From: Pyronema omphalodes
Taxonomy: Eukaryota; Ascomycota; Pezizomycetes; Pezizales; Pyronemataceae
Length of the DNA stretch: 64,000 bases
Direction of reading: 5' to 3'
Assembly: GCA_024516155.1 (NCBI GenBank)
Contig: JAJJXM010000076.1
Span: 1 to 64,000, forward strand
The notes below the pieces were generated by a model. The model worked only from the letters and a program-made list of their open reading frames with translations. It ran no database searches and was not told the origin of the DNA. This document shows, one piece after another, positions 22,744-34,172 of this stretch. Numbering within the stretch: the first letter of the stretch is position 1; every line of letters begins with the position of its first letter. Position numbers and translations under genes: made by a program.

Positions 22744-24076
22744 TTTTTTCTTTTGTTTGTTTGTTTGTTTGTTTGTTTTTCTTGTTCGGAAAGAGTAGGG
22801 TTGATGTAAGTTGCTTTTCTGTTTGTTAATCGTTAGTGTGTGAAGTTGTGAGGGTGTACGAACGACATGTTACTCTTTTTTTTTAGAAGAACATATAGAC
22901 CGTCCAGATCAGGATGATCAGGCAATACCATAGTAGTAGAAAGTGCAAAACGTGAACTAGTTGAACGGACGCACCTTGAGTTTTTTTGGCTTGAGACTAG
23001 CTGATGAAACCCAGGGTAAATGGGTAACGACGTAACGTTACTTGACGGTTTATTGGGTAAAGACAAGTTGAGATGACGGAAAGGGGGGTTTCAATCAAAA
23101 GGTAAGGACTTGAGGCTTTCGCTATTCGATATCTTTCAACTTCATGGGGATTGAAGGTTTGCATTTTGAAAAGGGAAATAAGGAATTCTGTTATTCAAAG
23201 TCAGTGTTTCGATTCACAAAATAGGTACTCGGTAACTGAATTCAGGACACTCATCCTACTGAATTTCCGTCCATGCTATGACGCAGCATGTAATAGATTT
23301 TACGATAATATTGTTTAACGGCATGCTTCAAGCACGTGCCACATTGATGACCATGCATAGTAATACTTAAACTGCACGTTCGATCACCTTTGAATTACAT
23401 AGCAGATTAAGTGTGTAAACACCCAGAGCCTCGCTAGATGGCCTTGGCCACGGGGACAGGACTGTGTTTCTTGTGTCTTGCATAGGCCGTAATCCATAGT
23501 TTACCGCCCCCCCCCCCCCCCCCCCCCCTCTCTCTCCCTCCCCCACTCTTCCCACAGGCGAAAAACTATCATTTTCATCTACCGCACCTCTAGCTTCACC
23601 ATGCCCAGACCGTATGTAATATCCATACCGCTCATGTATCCAACCCTCCATGACTTGCATATTTTTCAAAAAAAAAAAAACCATGTTCTCGTAGTGCTAG
23701 CAGCCGGAGCCTGGGTGATGTATAACAGGTGGAGAATGTACGTTGAGAGATATTTAATGCATCAGTTATCACTAATATCAACATTTAACCAGTCATCTCC
23801 CCCCTCTCCCTTAAAGCGTGGATGAAATATAATAGATGGATTTGAATGCGAAATAAACAAGTTTATAGATAGTAATGATATTATACAGTATGCTTAAACT
23901 TTTCGTTATGGTAATTCAAGACTCTGGGTTGGATCTTACAGTTTGTTTGGGGGGTCTGTTATATGACACCTTTCCATTATGCTGGGTCCTGTCTGCTATC
24001 TCCTACACCCCCGACCCCCACTCACCTCCCCCCATCCATCCAGCCCCTAACCCCCCTCCCCCCTCCCTCGCAAGTT
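22744..24076. other. Intergenic with TTTG and C-rich tracts
   Basis: TTTG repeats occupy 22753-22780 and a C22 run followed by CT repeats lies at 23507-23540. Plus-strand C-rich sequence at 24008-24075 is G-rich on the coding strand of the next gene, just after its stop. No gene is supported. Confidence 0.5.
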
Positions 24077-25426
24077 TTAAGCACCCACCAATCTCCTCCC
24101 GGGCTTAACATACCTCCCCCACCTATGCCTCTTCTCCTCCACCCCAGTATGTGCCTCATAAATACAAGATCCACAATATATATCCCCCTCACAACCCTCA
24201 CATCTCCACTCCGCATCTTCAGTACAGATACAACACCATGTATCCACTTCATCCACCTCTTCATGTTTCTTTTTCGTTTTAGTCTTAGGTTTAGAAGATG
24301 GCGCTGAAGGAAGTGAGAGGCCGGTAGGGACTGAAGGAAGGTCTAGTAAGCCACCGCTGGATGGTACTGTATCTTTACTTGGTGTGCTTTTACTGCTGCT
24401 GGTAGGGGTAGGATTGGATTTCTTATCCATACCACCCAAAGCGGCGAATCGTGCAGAAAGCTTAGACAGAATAGAATCATCATTTTCTGGTTTATTAGTC
24501 TGTGTCTTCTCAGGCTTTTCCTGCTTCATCGTTGCGATTCCTTTTGCTGGTACTTCATCCCCGGAATCTTCATCGGAATCACCCCGCTTGGCTTCCTGAT
24601 CATCCGAGTCCTGGTTATCTTCATCGTCAGAGTCTTTAATACCACGTCGTTTCTCCCATTCAATCTCCTCTTTAATCCTCCTTACAATCGCATCTGCCTC
24701 TTGATCCGCATCCTCATCCCCCGGAGCATCCAGGAACCCTGTTATCCCCTGTTTCTCCTCAACCATTCTCAGCTCCTTAGGAACAGCCGGTAGTTCCAAT
24801 CCCACGTTTCCAACCCCCATCTCATATCCCCCATCTTCCGCATATACCGAATCTCGTGGCATAGGTTCCGGACTCGGTGCCGAAGACCTATAACACCGTT
24901 CCCTATCCCCGTTTAACCCCTCATCATAAGCATTCCCACCCCCCTGCAACGTCGCATCCTCCAACCAACTCGGTTCCCCATCCCAATCCCCATCATCCTC
25001 ATCCCCTCCATTTTCCGCCGTAGTACTCCAACCCTCTTCATCTGCGCGTTTCAACAACCTCCCCACCTCCTCTTTATCCCCTTCTCTATTCAACCCCCGT
25101 CCCGCATCCTCAGCCTCTTTTATCAGCAACCGAATATCCTTCCCAGCTTCTTCATCCCGTTGTTTCGTAAGCTTCAATAACTCCCTTGCTTTTACCTCAT
25201 AATCTTCATCATCCCCTGTTATGTTTTCTATCTCTGTTTTCTGCCGCTCGTCAGGATGAACCCCATCAGATACCACCGCTTCATCAGGAGCTACAGAAGA
25301 TGCGCCAGGACTGTGCGAAAATAGTTTTTCGAACCGAGTGGTTAATTCGTCGTCGCGAGGTGGGGGTTTTGAGGGGCCGCGTAGCGCGGCTAGACGGGCG
25401 GCGAGGGAGGTATCGGGGGTCGACAT
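24077..25426 (-). CDS. ANCHR/ZFYVE19-like abscission checkpoint protein with B-box zinc finger
   Basis: The first in-frame ATG (25426-25424) gives 449 residues in one exon; the open frame upstream lacks an ATG. The N-terminus carries SLAARLAALRGPSKPP. Further motifs are TTRFEKLF, ELLKLTKQRDEEAGKDIRLL and DADAIVRRIKEEI-type helices, set in acidic disordered linkers. Near the C-terminus (about 395-435) is WCCICTEDAEWRC-EGCEGDIYCGSC followed by H and RHRW, the C/H pattern of the ANCHR B-box-like finger. Animal ANCHR (ZFYVE19) delays cytokinetic abscission through VPS4 when chromatin bridges persist. In fungi the role is inferred by homology. The FYVE domain of the animal protein is not visible here. 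Its coding strand is G-rich directly after the stop. Confidence 0.75.
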   Translation of the reverse strand: MSTPDTSLAARLAALRGPSKPPPRDDELTTRFEKLFSHSPGASSVAPDEAVVSDGVHPDERQKTEIENITGDDEDYEVKARELLKLTKQRDEEAGKDIRLLIKEAEDAGRGLNREGDKEEVGRLLKRADEEGWSTTAENGGDEDDGDWDGEPSWLEDATLQGGGNAYDEGLNGDRERCYRSSAPSPEPMPRDSVYAEDGGYEMGVGNVGLELPAVPKELRMVEEKQGITGFLDAPGDEDADQEADAIVRRIKEEIEWEKRRGIKDSDDEDNQDSDDQEAKRGDSDEDSGDEVPAKGIATMKQEKPEKTQTNKPENDDSILSKLSARFAALGGMDKKSNPTPTSSSKSTPSKDTVPSSGGLLDLPSVPTGLSLPSAPSSKPKTKTKKKHEEVDEVDTWCCICTEDAEWRCEGCEGDIYCGSCIYEAHTGVEEKRHRWGRYVKPGRRLVGA

Positions 25427-26251
25427 GTTTGGCCTGCACGGGTGTGTTGGGATGGGTGATCTGCTGGGTAGGTTTTTGGACTCGGTAGCTTCGGGTTTGT
25501 TGTGGTTCGTTGGGGCTTGTTGTGGTACGCTGAGGCTCTTTGGAACTCTCTGGGTTCGTTGAACTTTGTTGGACACCGTTAAGGTATGATATCTTCGAGT
25601 AGCTGGAGTGGTAGAGTTAAGCTTCAGGTGTGCTGTGTAAATTGATTAAACTCGCGATGTTGCTCGCGATGTTCACGGCGAGCGGGGCTTGGCGGGGTAG
25701 CTTGGGAATTTGCCAGGGAGCTCCAGTGGCGCTAGTAAAGCAGGGGGAGCTTTGGAGCTTGGATTGTTGGCTCCTGTCATGCTGGTCTTGCTATGGAGGC
25801 TACATACGAGGCTCAACGTAGGGCAAGGGGAGCTTAGAGCTCTGAGCTTTGAGCTTTGGCTGCAAATTTATGACGGGTTATTTCGTCACTGATTAACAAA
25901 GTTATTTTTACACCCGCAAGACCTTCCCGCACGACCTTTTGAGGATGATGATAATTTGATTTGCAACTACATACTTTGCTATGCGGTGCCGTACAATCGC
26001 ATAAGTTTCAAACTCACACGTTGGGACTTGACAAATTTGTCAAAAAACCATATTGTTTCCACAAAAAAAAAGTAAAAAAACGTCAAACTAATTAATGAAA
26101 GAAAGAAAAAAAAAAACCCAGAATGAACACCGCGCTACAAAAAAGAAAAAAGAAAAAGACAAGCCCTACTTAAGTAATCCGTCCCATAACAAAAGCGACA
26201 AAAAATATTATCTAATTTACAGCCTCTGTACTGCACGCCCCAATTTTACCT
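25427..26251. other. Intergenic; 5' flank of ANCHR-like gene and 3' flank of calnexin
   Basis: Open but ATG-less coding-strand sequence continues about 150 bp upstream of the ANCHR-like start. 25620-25900 has CTCGCGATGTTG and GAGCTTTGGAGCTT-type short repeats. 26060-26170 is A-rich. No further gene was seen. Confidence 0.4.
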
Positions 26252-28131
26252 TTACGCCTTCTTGCTTGTTCTGCGGGTAGCTTTGGGCTTCTCACTCTCG
26301 CTTGAAGAAGCCTCAGCCTTGGCGGCGTCCTGGATCTTCTTCTCGGCCTTCTTCTCAGCAGGCTTGACCTTCTTGACCTTGGCGGGTGCAGTGGCCATAG
26401 AAATCAAAGAGATGAAGATAGCGAATAGAGTTCCGACGACAGCGAAGACAGCGGCAGTGACGTCAGGGAAAGCCTTGAAGGCTCCGATGGGGTCCTTCTG
26501 GACAACCGCAAAGAAGGGCTCGAGCTTGGCCTTGATGAAGGCAACAGGGTCTTCCTGGAAGGTCTCGGGGGCAGGCTTTGCGTGGTCAAGGAGCTTGGGG
26601 GCGTTGGCAGCCTCCTCCTTCTCCTCGATAGCTTTCTTGATGTCGAAAGTCTCCTTCTGGATTCTTTCAGCGTCCTCAATGGAGTGTCCAATGTAGATGT
26701 TGTCAAAGAGAATATCCTTGGTCATAAGCCAGAGCTCGTATCCAATAGCTCCAATGGGCTCGAGGTTGGAGGGGGTCTTGTCCTCAAAGTAGTCGGGGTT
26801 GGGGATCTTGCGAGGGGACCAGGGTCCCTTGTAGTCGGGGTTGTCGATCATGGGGGCGCTCCACTTGCCCTTGTAGGCGGGGTTGGGCTTCATGGGCCTC
26901 TCCCACTTTCCACATCCAGACACCTCCTGGCACTTGGGGTTGCTGACGGTGGGCGCAATCCAGTCTCCATCCTCCTCATCCTCCCAGTCCTCGGGCTTCT
27001 GGGCCTCGGGGTCGGGAATAAACTCGGGCTCGTTCTCCAACCAGTCCTCGGGCTGGGTAGCCTCCTCGTCAAGAATCTCAAGGGGAGCGTCCTCATCCCA
27101 GTCCTCGGGCTTGGAGGCGGCGGGGTCGGGGATTCTGGGAGTCTCAACCCAATCCTCGGGCTTCTTGTCTTCAGGGTCGTCAATCTCGGTGGGAGGGTTG
27201 ACAGCTGGGGAAAAGTCCTCGAAGAGAGATCCAGACTTGACGTTCTTTCCGTCAATGCGCATCTCGTAGGTCTGGTCGGGGTTGATGATCAAAGTGTAGA
27301 GAGAGGTTTGCTTGGTGACCTTGACCATAGGAGGAGACTTAAGGTGCTTCTCCTCGTACTCGCCGGTCTTGGGGTTCTTGTGCTTGAAGATGAAGTGTAC
27401 TTTGTTGGTGGCGCCGCATCTGTCGGGTCCGAACATGATGACGTAGGGGGAGTCGTTGGAGAACTCCTCGGCATGGAGGTCAGCGTTCTCCTTGAGGAGC
27501 TTCATGTAGGCACCACCGCACTCAAGGCCATCTAAACGATGTTAGTGATGATCCAATGCCAATTGGATCTTGTGTCACATACTCTGCAACTTAACCTCGT
27601 ACTGGACGACGAGGGTCTTTCCGGTGTTGTCAATGGGCTTGTCAAACTTGGCGGAGATGGCGTGGAAGGCGGCAACGTTCTTCGCAACTGTTCTGGTCAG
27701 CTCCGTGCAACCCCAATCAGTAGAGCCAACCTACCAAGTCCCTTGTCGCCCTCAATTCCCTTAAGGACAATGGGCTCCTCAACGGACCACTCTCCGGTGT
27801 AGGCCTGCTCCTCGACGGCACCAGCCGCCTTCTCTGCCTCGGTAAACTTCTTCATGGCGCGAGAGACCTTCCACCGGGAGTCCCAGTTGTCGGTGAACTG
27901 CTCGTAGAAGGGGGCGGTAATTTCTAGGGGCTACAATTGTTAGTACATGAAAGAAGCTGTACAAAGCTGTATGCTTACAGTGAAGGTGGGCTTCTCAATC
28001 GCGGAGGTAGAAGTAGCTGCGGGGGCAGCAGCGTCCTTGGAAAGGTCGTCGAGCTCGTCAGCGGCGACGTTACCGAAGCCCATCACGGCAACTGTGAAAA
28101 GCCCGAAGGCAACATTGCGAGTGAACCGCAT
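26252..28131 (-). CDS. CNE1: Calnexin, ER membrane lectin chaperone
   Basis: Four exons (27979-28131, 27735-27930, 27583-27687, 26252-27531) joined by introns of 48, 47 and 51 bp give 577 residues. The signal peptide is [20 protein letters not shown], ending near VAAD. The lectin domain carries both calreticulin signatures, [14 protein letters not shown] and IMFGPDRCG. The proline-rich arm has four type-1 repeats of the KPEDW kind ([36 protein letters not shown]), then type-2 repeats ([39 protein letters not shown]). One membrane helix ([20 protein letters not shown]) is followed by a basic cytosolic tail ending [16 protein letters not shown]. Calnexin binds monoglucosylated N-glycans and retains unfolded glycoproteins in the ER. 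Length and domain order are normal for fungi. Confidence 0.97.
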
Positions 28132-29454
28132 ATCGAATGTGTGTTGGTAGAGCTTTGGATAAAGGTGAAGCGATTGTTTCGAGCTTCAAACAAGGCGTGA
28201 CAACGAGCACAAGACGCAGAACAGTCGGTTAGATGATGCCGATTGTTGTCGTGGGCACAAAGATTGTGATGGTAGTGGTGATGTGGTGGTGGTGTTGTAA
28301 TAGCAACGTTGAGAGGGGCACTGCCTTGGGGTTTTGTATGAGATGAGGACAGATGTTGTTTTTGAGCTCTGCCTTTGGTAATCCTTGCGGCTGTGTGGAC
28401 AGCTTTACCGTCTTGGCTTGGTGAGGGCGGCGCGGCCGCTTGTGCTTCGCTGATCTAGCTATAAAAAGCTTAGTCAGTCGAACAAAACAGAAATTCGAGG
28501 AAATTCCGATTTATATTTATTCTCAGGAGCGCCCGAGGGTTGTAACAAGATTGAGGTGAGATTCATAATTTCTGTCTACCGCGGTATAGGATTATGGAAA
28601 AGAACACGGTGGACATTTTGCATACCCAAAACATCACAATTTTTATCCGTCCTGTCATTCCTTATTCATGGGGTCAAATACAGGCTGAAGAAGCAACAGT
28701 CTCAGTTCACACTACCGCCCGGCACTTTGGATTATAGCCCATTGGCCGCCAGCCAAAGCCCCATACCACGATGGCGTCTGTCACCGTCTGAAGCTGAGCT
28801 TGCAAGGCTGAAATATAGTTGCAAGGCTGTATCCAGAGCCTTCTCAGCTCGACCAGTATATCGCAGGTACCGCTCAGCCATGTCTTTCAATTTCCGCCAA
28901 TCTGGCTTTCAACGCCGTCCGTGGGTTCTAGCCACCGTGTTAGAAGGAACCATGACTCCAAGTATATGTAAAACTACCGAAAAGGCAACCCGAATGAGAA
29001 AGTTTCGGCTGCTTGCACATTGAAGCCGTAGTACATACAATCAAGTTGCATATGTATTCCGGGGTAATCATTAGATATCACTCCACGATTGAATTCCACG
29101 CTAGTAACCCACGTTCTCGTCGCTGCAGAGCGGGAGGGAGCGAGATCGGAGACAGAACTTCCTTCATATCTACCGGCCGAATCTGAATCAATGAATCTCT
29201 TGACTGTAAGGGACCCAACAGCAGATTTCAAAACATGGCGAATCTCACAATAACCAAAGGAAGTACATACCCTGACATGTTGAAGATCCAAAGAACGTTC
29301 CGTATCAACCCACGATGCCCCTGCATGCAAGCGATGACACCATCATAGCGCGGCACCAAACCCCGCCCGCGCGACGAAATGGATGGATGAGGTGCGTATT
29401 GAAGACGTCGCAGTCGCAGTTTCCTTCTTTCTTTGCAACACCACAACTATCGCG
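28132..29454. promoter_or_regulatory. Divergent promoter region between calnexin and MDE1
   Basis: 1.3 kb between two start codons pointing away from each other. The calnexin-proximal part contains GTGGT/GATG repeats around 28265-28290. Calnexin genes are normally under unfolded-protein-response control, but no clear response element was identified here. Confidence 0.35.
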
Positions 29455-30644
29455 ATGGCCGCTCCCGTTGAGAATAATGACCAGTTGGTCTTGTCTCAGG
29501 GTAAGTTTCTTCAGCTACTGGAATTGACTGCGTTGAGCTTTGCTAATGGGTTATGAAAGACCCTAACCACCCCGCCAATTTGGTACGGAACCCCCACATT
29601 TGAATTCCACGCGCCATGAATTCGCGACTCGCGATACAAACAGACTCGGCTGGTTTGTTAAGAAAGTACACAACATCGAAACATACTTGAAGCTCTCTTT
29701 TCAAGCTTGTCGAGTCTCTCGAGTCTGTCGAGTCACCGTGTATCCTCCTCATGACCGTCGATCCCCCGCCTCTACCCCGCGCGCGTCCTTCCCTCACAAC
29801 CTCTCACCATCACTTTCCTCCTCCCTGCACCACCATGCTTCACTCCCACCTGATCGAATCGCAATCTAACCCACACACCAGATCTGTTCCCTCTGCCGCA
29901 ACTTCTACACCCACGGCTGGGTAACCGGTACCGGAGGCGGAATTTCCATCCGCGAGCGATGCGACGGGCACGACCACATTTTCATTGCGCCCTCCGGAGT
30001 TCAAAAAGAGCGTCTTGAACCCGAGAACATGTTTGTGATGGACTTCCCCAGCAAATCATACCTCCGCAAACCCCTGAACCTAAAGCCAAGTGCTTGCACC
30101 CCGTTGTTTATGGCTGCTTTTGAGAAGAGAGGTGCTGGAGCTTGTATCCATACCCACAGTCAGGCGGCGGTTTTGTGTACGCTTTTGACCAAGGGAAGAG
30201 TTTGGAGAATTGGAGGGATTGAACAGATTAAGGTATGCTACCCCGTGGGAAATCTCCATGGTTAGTGGGGAGTGATATCTAGAGAAAATATCCCAGCCGT
30301 GAAAAGATCTCTAAAACATAACTAACTAACCATAATAACAGGCTATCCCCAAAGGTTACGGCCAAGAAGGGTACATGGGATTTTTCGACACGCTCGAGAT
30401 TCCAATCATCGAAAACACAGCGCACGAAGAAGATCTCAAAGACTCCCTGGAAGCCGCTATGGAAGAATTCCCAAATACCTGTGCTATTCTCGTCCGTAGA
30501 CATGGTGTCTATGTCTGGGGTGACACCGTCTGGAAGGCTAAGACTCAGTGTGAATCTTTGGATTATCTTTTCGAACTTGGTGTCAAGATGGTGCAGTTGG
30601 GACTTGATCCGGCTGCTCCCATTGCCGCGGTTGAGGAGGATTAA
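29455..30644 (+). CDS. MDE1: Methylthioribulose-1-phosphate dehydratase
   Basis: Exons 29455-29500, 29560-29582, 29882-30232 and 30342-30644 give 240 residues, close to the family length. It removes water from 5-methylthioribulose 1-phosphate in the cytosolic methionine salvage pathway. It is a class II aldolase-fold zinc enzyme. Visible motifs are [14 protein letters not shown] (substrate loop), HTHSQAA with zinc ligands His113 and His115, GGIEQIKAIPKG with the likely catalytic Glu137, [10 protein letters not shown], and [10 protein letters not shown] with the third zinc ligand His194. These follow APIP/MtnB numbering closely. The second exon is only 23 nt and the second intron is long (299 bp). 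A G15-T-G6 run follows the stop by about 40 bp. Confidence 0.93.
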
Positions 30645-31480
30645 GTTAATGCGGGGATGAGATGCGTGATGAGTGATGAGGCGGTGGGGGGGGGGGGGGG
30701 TGGGGGGTGAGCTCGCTCGTTAGCTCGTTAGCTCGTTAGCTCGAGCTCTGGAGATTTGAGATTTGTACGACAGCGCTGCAAAAAAAAGGGATATATATAG
30801 AAGACTTATGTACCTACGACCAAAAAAAAAGAAGCCAGTATATATAAAATTAATCCCCGCGCAACATCGTTTTTTAAAAAATTTCCTCGCCCCTAGCAAG
30901 TAGTATAGTTATATTATACATAACTAAAAAAAAACCAACCCCATGGCCTTAGATTAACCCAGGGATATTCCTTACTTGTTTTGTTTATAAAGCAAATAAA
31001 TCAGGGGTTGAGAAATATAAATAGACTATAGGTTGGCTTGTGCAGATAAAAGAATAGAAGATGGGTTCGTTGTGTTTATTTACTTGTTTATGGGTTGGTA
31101 TGTTTGGTCATCGGGAATATGGATTTAAGAACCAAGATCATCGATGGGATTATCAGTGGGGATATGTGCATAGGGTAGATTTACAGCGGGGTCGGCGGGG
31201 TGGGTGGGATCGGTGGGTGCGGGGTGCGGGGCAGGGGCGGGGCAGGGGCCGGTGCGGAGCCGGTGCGGAAGCAGTGGGCAGTGGGCGGTGGGCAGTGGGT
31301 GTAAACAGTGATCTTCCATAACCACGAGTAACCACAGCATACGACTATTTACAAGCCATAATTCACAATCCACAAGTCACAAGTCACAAGTCATAATTCA
31401 CAAGCCAAACCCAAAAGTACGTAAAGAACCGTACCATCTTATCATGAGTATTTAAGCAAAGCAATATCATCACAAGATTC

Positions 31481-31553
31481 ACAACTCCATGTAATCACAA
31501 CTCCATATAATCATAACACCATGTAATCACAACTCCATGTAATCACAACTCCG
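31481..31553. repeat. 16-nt tandem repeat, about 4.5 copies
   Basis: Unit ACAACTCCATGTAATC, with one or two base changes in the second and third copies. Confidence 0.85.
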
Positions 31554-32046
31554 TATCTAAACCGGCGCATACCATCTATCATTTACTTACCACCTACCAC
31601 CTACGCCCTACCCCATACCCGATATCTATGCGCTCCGGAAACTTCGGATACTCTGGATACTCTGGATGCCACAGTGTCAGTTACAGTTACAGTGGCAGTG
31701 GAATTCATGAATTATGGTTATATGTAGTTATGGTTATGTAGTATTCCCTCCCGGAGTCCCGGAGTCCCGGGATGCTAGGATGCTGGGATGGGAGGTAAAG
31801 TAATCTGAATAATCTAAATAATCTAAGTAATCAGTGTAAGTAATCTAAGTAATCTAAAAATGTATATGTATGTATGGTGTATGTATATGTATGTATGGTG
31901 TATGTATGTTCTATTGATATATAAATAGTAACAGAATCATAGGTTGAGATGAATAGTAACATAGGTTGAGATGAATAGTAACATAGACATAAAAAAAATT
32001 AGACATAAATAGCAAACAAAAAATTGAAGCCCGATTCCCGAAGATG

Positions 32047-32096
32047 CATCATCCAGATCCATCATCCAGATCCATCATCCAGATCCATCATCCAGG
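32047..32096. repeat. 13-nt tandem repeat, four copies
   Basis: Unit CATCATCCAGATC, ending in CATCCAGGATCC. Confidence 0.85.
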
Positions 32097-33214
32097 ATCC
32101 TTGTAAAACTGATGTATTCAGGACTTATCTATCTATTCATGTAAAGATTTTTATTTATTTCTTTACTTCTTCTAGATATGGATAAGTTGTGATATGGATA
32201 AAGAAAAGAAAGTTTTTTTGTTTTTTTTGGTTTTTGGGGGGGGCGTCATTAAAAAACAAACGGAAATCATTAGAATAACTGAAATAGTCAACCCCTCCCT
32301 CCCCCCCCGTCCAAATAGTAAATATTGCATATAGGTATAAATCCTTCTCAATACCCCGGGCTCTGTCAAGGCTTGCAACCCATAACCCATAACAAACAGC
32401 AACATAAGCTATATCTGGACCTCTAAAAGCACCATGAGAAACTCCATGAGAAAGTTGAAACATATATTACATACCAACCACAAAAAACATTAATTCACGG
32501 CACATGGTTCATAGGTACTGATGATTTTCTATTCGTCATTCTCCGGTGTCCAGTTTCCAGTGTTCATAAAATAATCCAAACACCGTGACGCTGGTAAACA
32601 TAAACATGAACATAAAGACATCCAGTAAACCATCTACACCCTGTCCATACCGAGTCTACACCCCATCTACACCCCGTCTATATATATATACCTATCTGTA
32701 CATAGACAACATCTCCATGAGTGACCTTCTCTATGAGAGTATATATACAGACTACATACACCGTAAGTTTCAGCGGTGGTGATTCTGAAAGGGAAAGAAA
32801 AGAAAAGAAAAGAAAGAAAAATTGTATGGTCGTTAGGTATGGTCGTTAGGTAATAGGTATGGAGATTATGGAGGCTGGAGTCTGGAGCTCATGAAGCCTA
32901 GGACTACCTAACTTAACTTAACCCAACCGTGAAATCCTAAGGTACATAGTAGGATCACATCATTGGAGAACTTCCCGTAAGGCTATAGACACGCTGTAGC
33001 AACAATTCTTCTATTGCATTTTACAGCAGATTGATACCGTAAATTATTACGAATTCGCTTATTACGATTGAGCGCGTCTCTGACCCCAATGCCTTTGTGA
33101 TTTCAGAGTTACAACTCTTGATTGATTGGATGGCATTGTGTTTTGTTGGAAAATGTAATAGAAAAAGCGTTGCTATAGTCTTACGGGAAGTTATCCATTA
33201 TATCATGGTATATG

Positions 33215-33440
33215 TCTGATAACGGGACCATATCATAACGAAATCATATCATAACGGGTCCATATCATAACGGGTCCATATCATAACGGGTCCATATCAT
33301 AACGGGTCCATATCATAACGGGTCCATATCATAACGGGTCCATATCATAACGGGTCCATATCATAACGGGTCCATATCATAACGGGTCCATATCATAACG
33401 GGTCCATATCATATCGGGATCATATCATAACGAAATCATA
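33215..33440. repeat. 16-nt minisatellite, ten near-identical copies plus degenerate edges
   Basis: The unit CGGGTCCATATCATAA is perfectly repeated from about 33255 to 33414. Both ends fade into variants (CGGGACC, CGAAATCATATCATAA). The uniform core with decaying borders is typical of arrays that expand from the middle. Confidence 0.92.
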
Positions 33441-33463
33441 ACATATAATATCATAACAACGAC

Positions 33464-33492
33464 AAAAAAAAAAAAAAAAAAAAAAAAAAAAA
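33464..33492. repeat. A29 homopolymer
   Basis: Uninterrupted run of A. No retroposon body or target duplication is visible next to it. Confidence 0.85.
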
Positions 33493-33706
33493 CAATAGAT
33501 AAGATACGACAAGATGGCACAAGATACGACAAGATAAAGCACATCACATCACATCACATATTCAATTCCATCTCCATATATCGATCCATGAATCAATCTA
33601 TCGATCTGATATATCAACAGAACCTCATCAAAAGGTATCAAAAACCGACTCAAGATAAAATAACGATGCTGATTAATCTGCCGTTACTGCTTGCTTAACA
33701 TAAACT

Positions 33707-33800
33707 TAAACCATGACATAAACCATGACATAAACCATGACATAAACCATGACATGAACCATGGCATAAACCATGGCATAAACCATGACATAAACCTGCA
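33707..33800. repeat. 12-nt tandem repeat, about seven copies
   Basis: Unit ATAAACCATGAC, with ATGGC variants in the later copies. Confidence 0.88.
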
Positions 33801-34084
33801 CTCAAACATAAACATAAACTTCCTATATATCTTAAAACTTATAACTTATAACTTATATATATATATCATAGCTACAAATTCTCTACATATAGCCAATTCC
33901 CGAATCTTTTTCATTTCCAAAAATTCCAAAAATCAAAAATCAAAAAACAAAAAATAAAAAAAGACAAGAAAAAAAAGAAAGGAGACCCAAAATTACACCA
34001 AAAAACGCCACATCTTTTTATCTTCTTTTTGCTTTTGTTTTTAGTGGGTGTTTTATACTTCTACACCGCTGTTTCTGCTCTGTC

Positions 34085-34172
34085 CCCATACAATCCCCTC
34101 CCTCCCCCATCCTTCCCCCCCTCCCCCCCATCCAACCCCCCCCCCCCCTCCCCCTTCCCCTCTCCACCCCCG
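34085..34172 (-). other. G-rich coding-strand tract after the SUMO-like stop
   Basis: The plus strand reads long C runs broken by single T or A bases. On the gene's strand these are G runs, starting within a few bases of the stop codon. Confidence 0.6.

Larger units (their letters stand above)
30645..34172. other. Repeat-dense intergenic tract, 3.5 kb
   Basis: No gene is supported. G runs at 30686-30707 are followed by short TTAGCTCG repeats. Many arrays of 4-16-nt units follow, including GGGCAGTGGGC words (31190-31290), ACAAGTC words (31375-31400), TAATCTAAG words (31800-31855) and TATGTATGTATGG (31860-31905). The larger arrays are listed separately. Apparent proteins here are translated repeats. 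Confidence 0.6.

Noticed and set aside
26582..27535. 317-residue plus-strand frame opposite calnexin
   Set aside because: Valine/glycine/leucine-rich mirror of the calnexin exon; calnexin on the minus strand explains the open frame.
33464..33492. A29 run as the tail of a retroposon
   Set aside because: The upstream sequence is tandem repeats, with no open frame, promoter box or target duplication.
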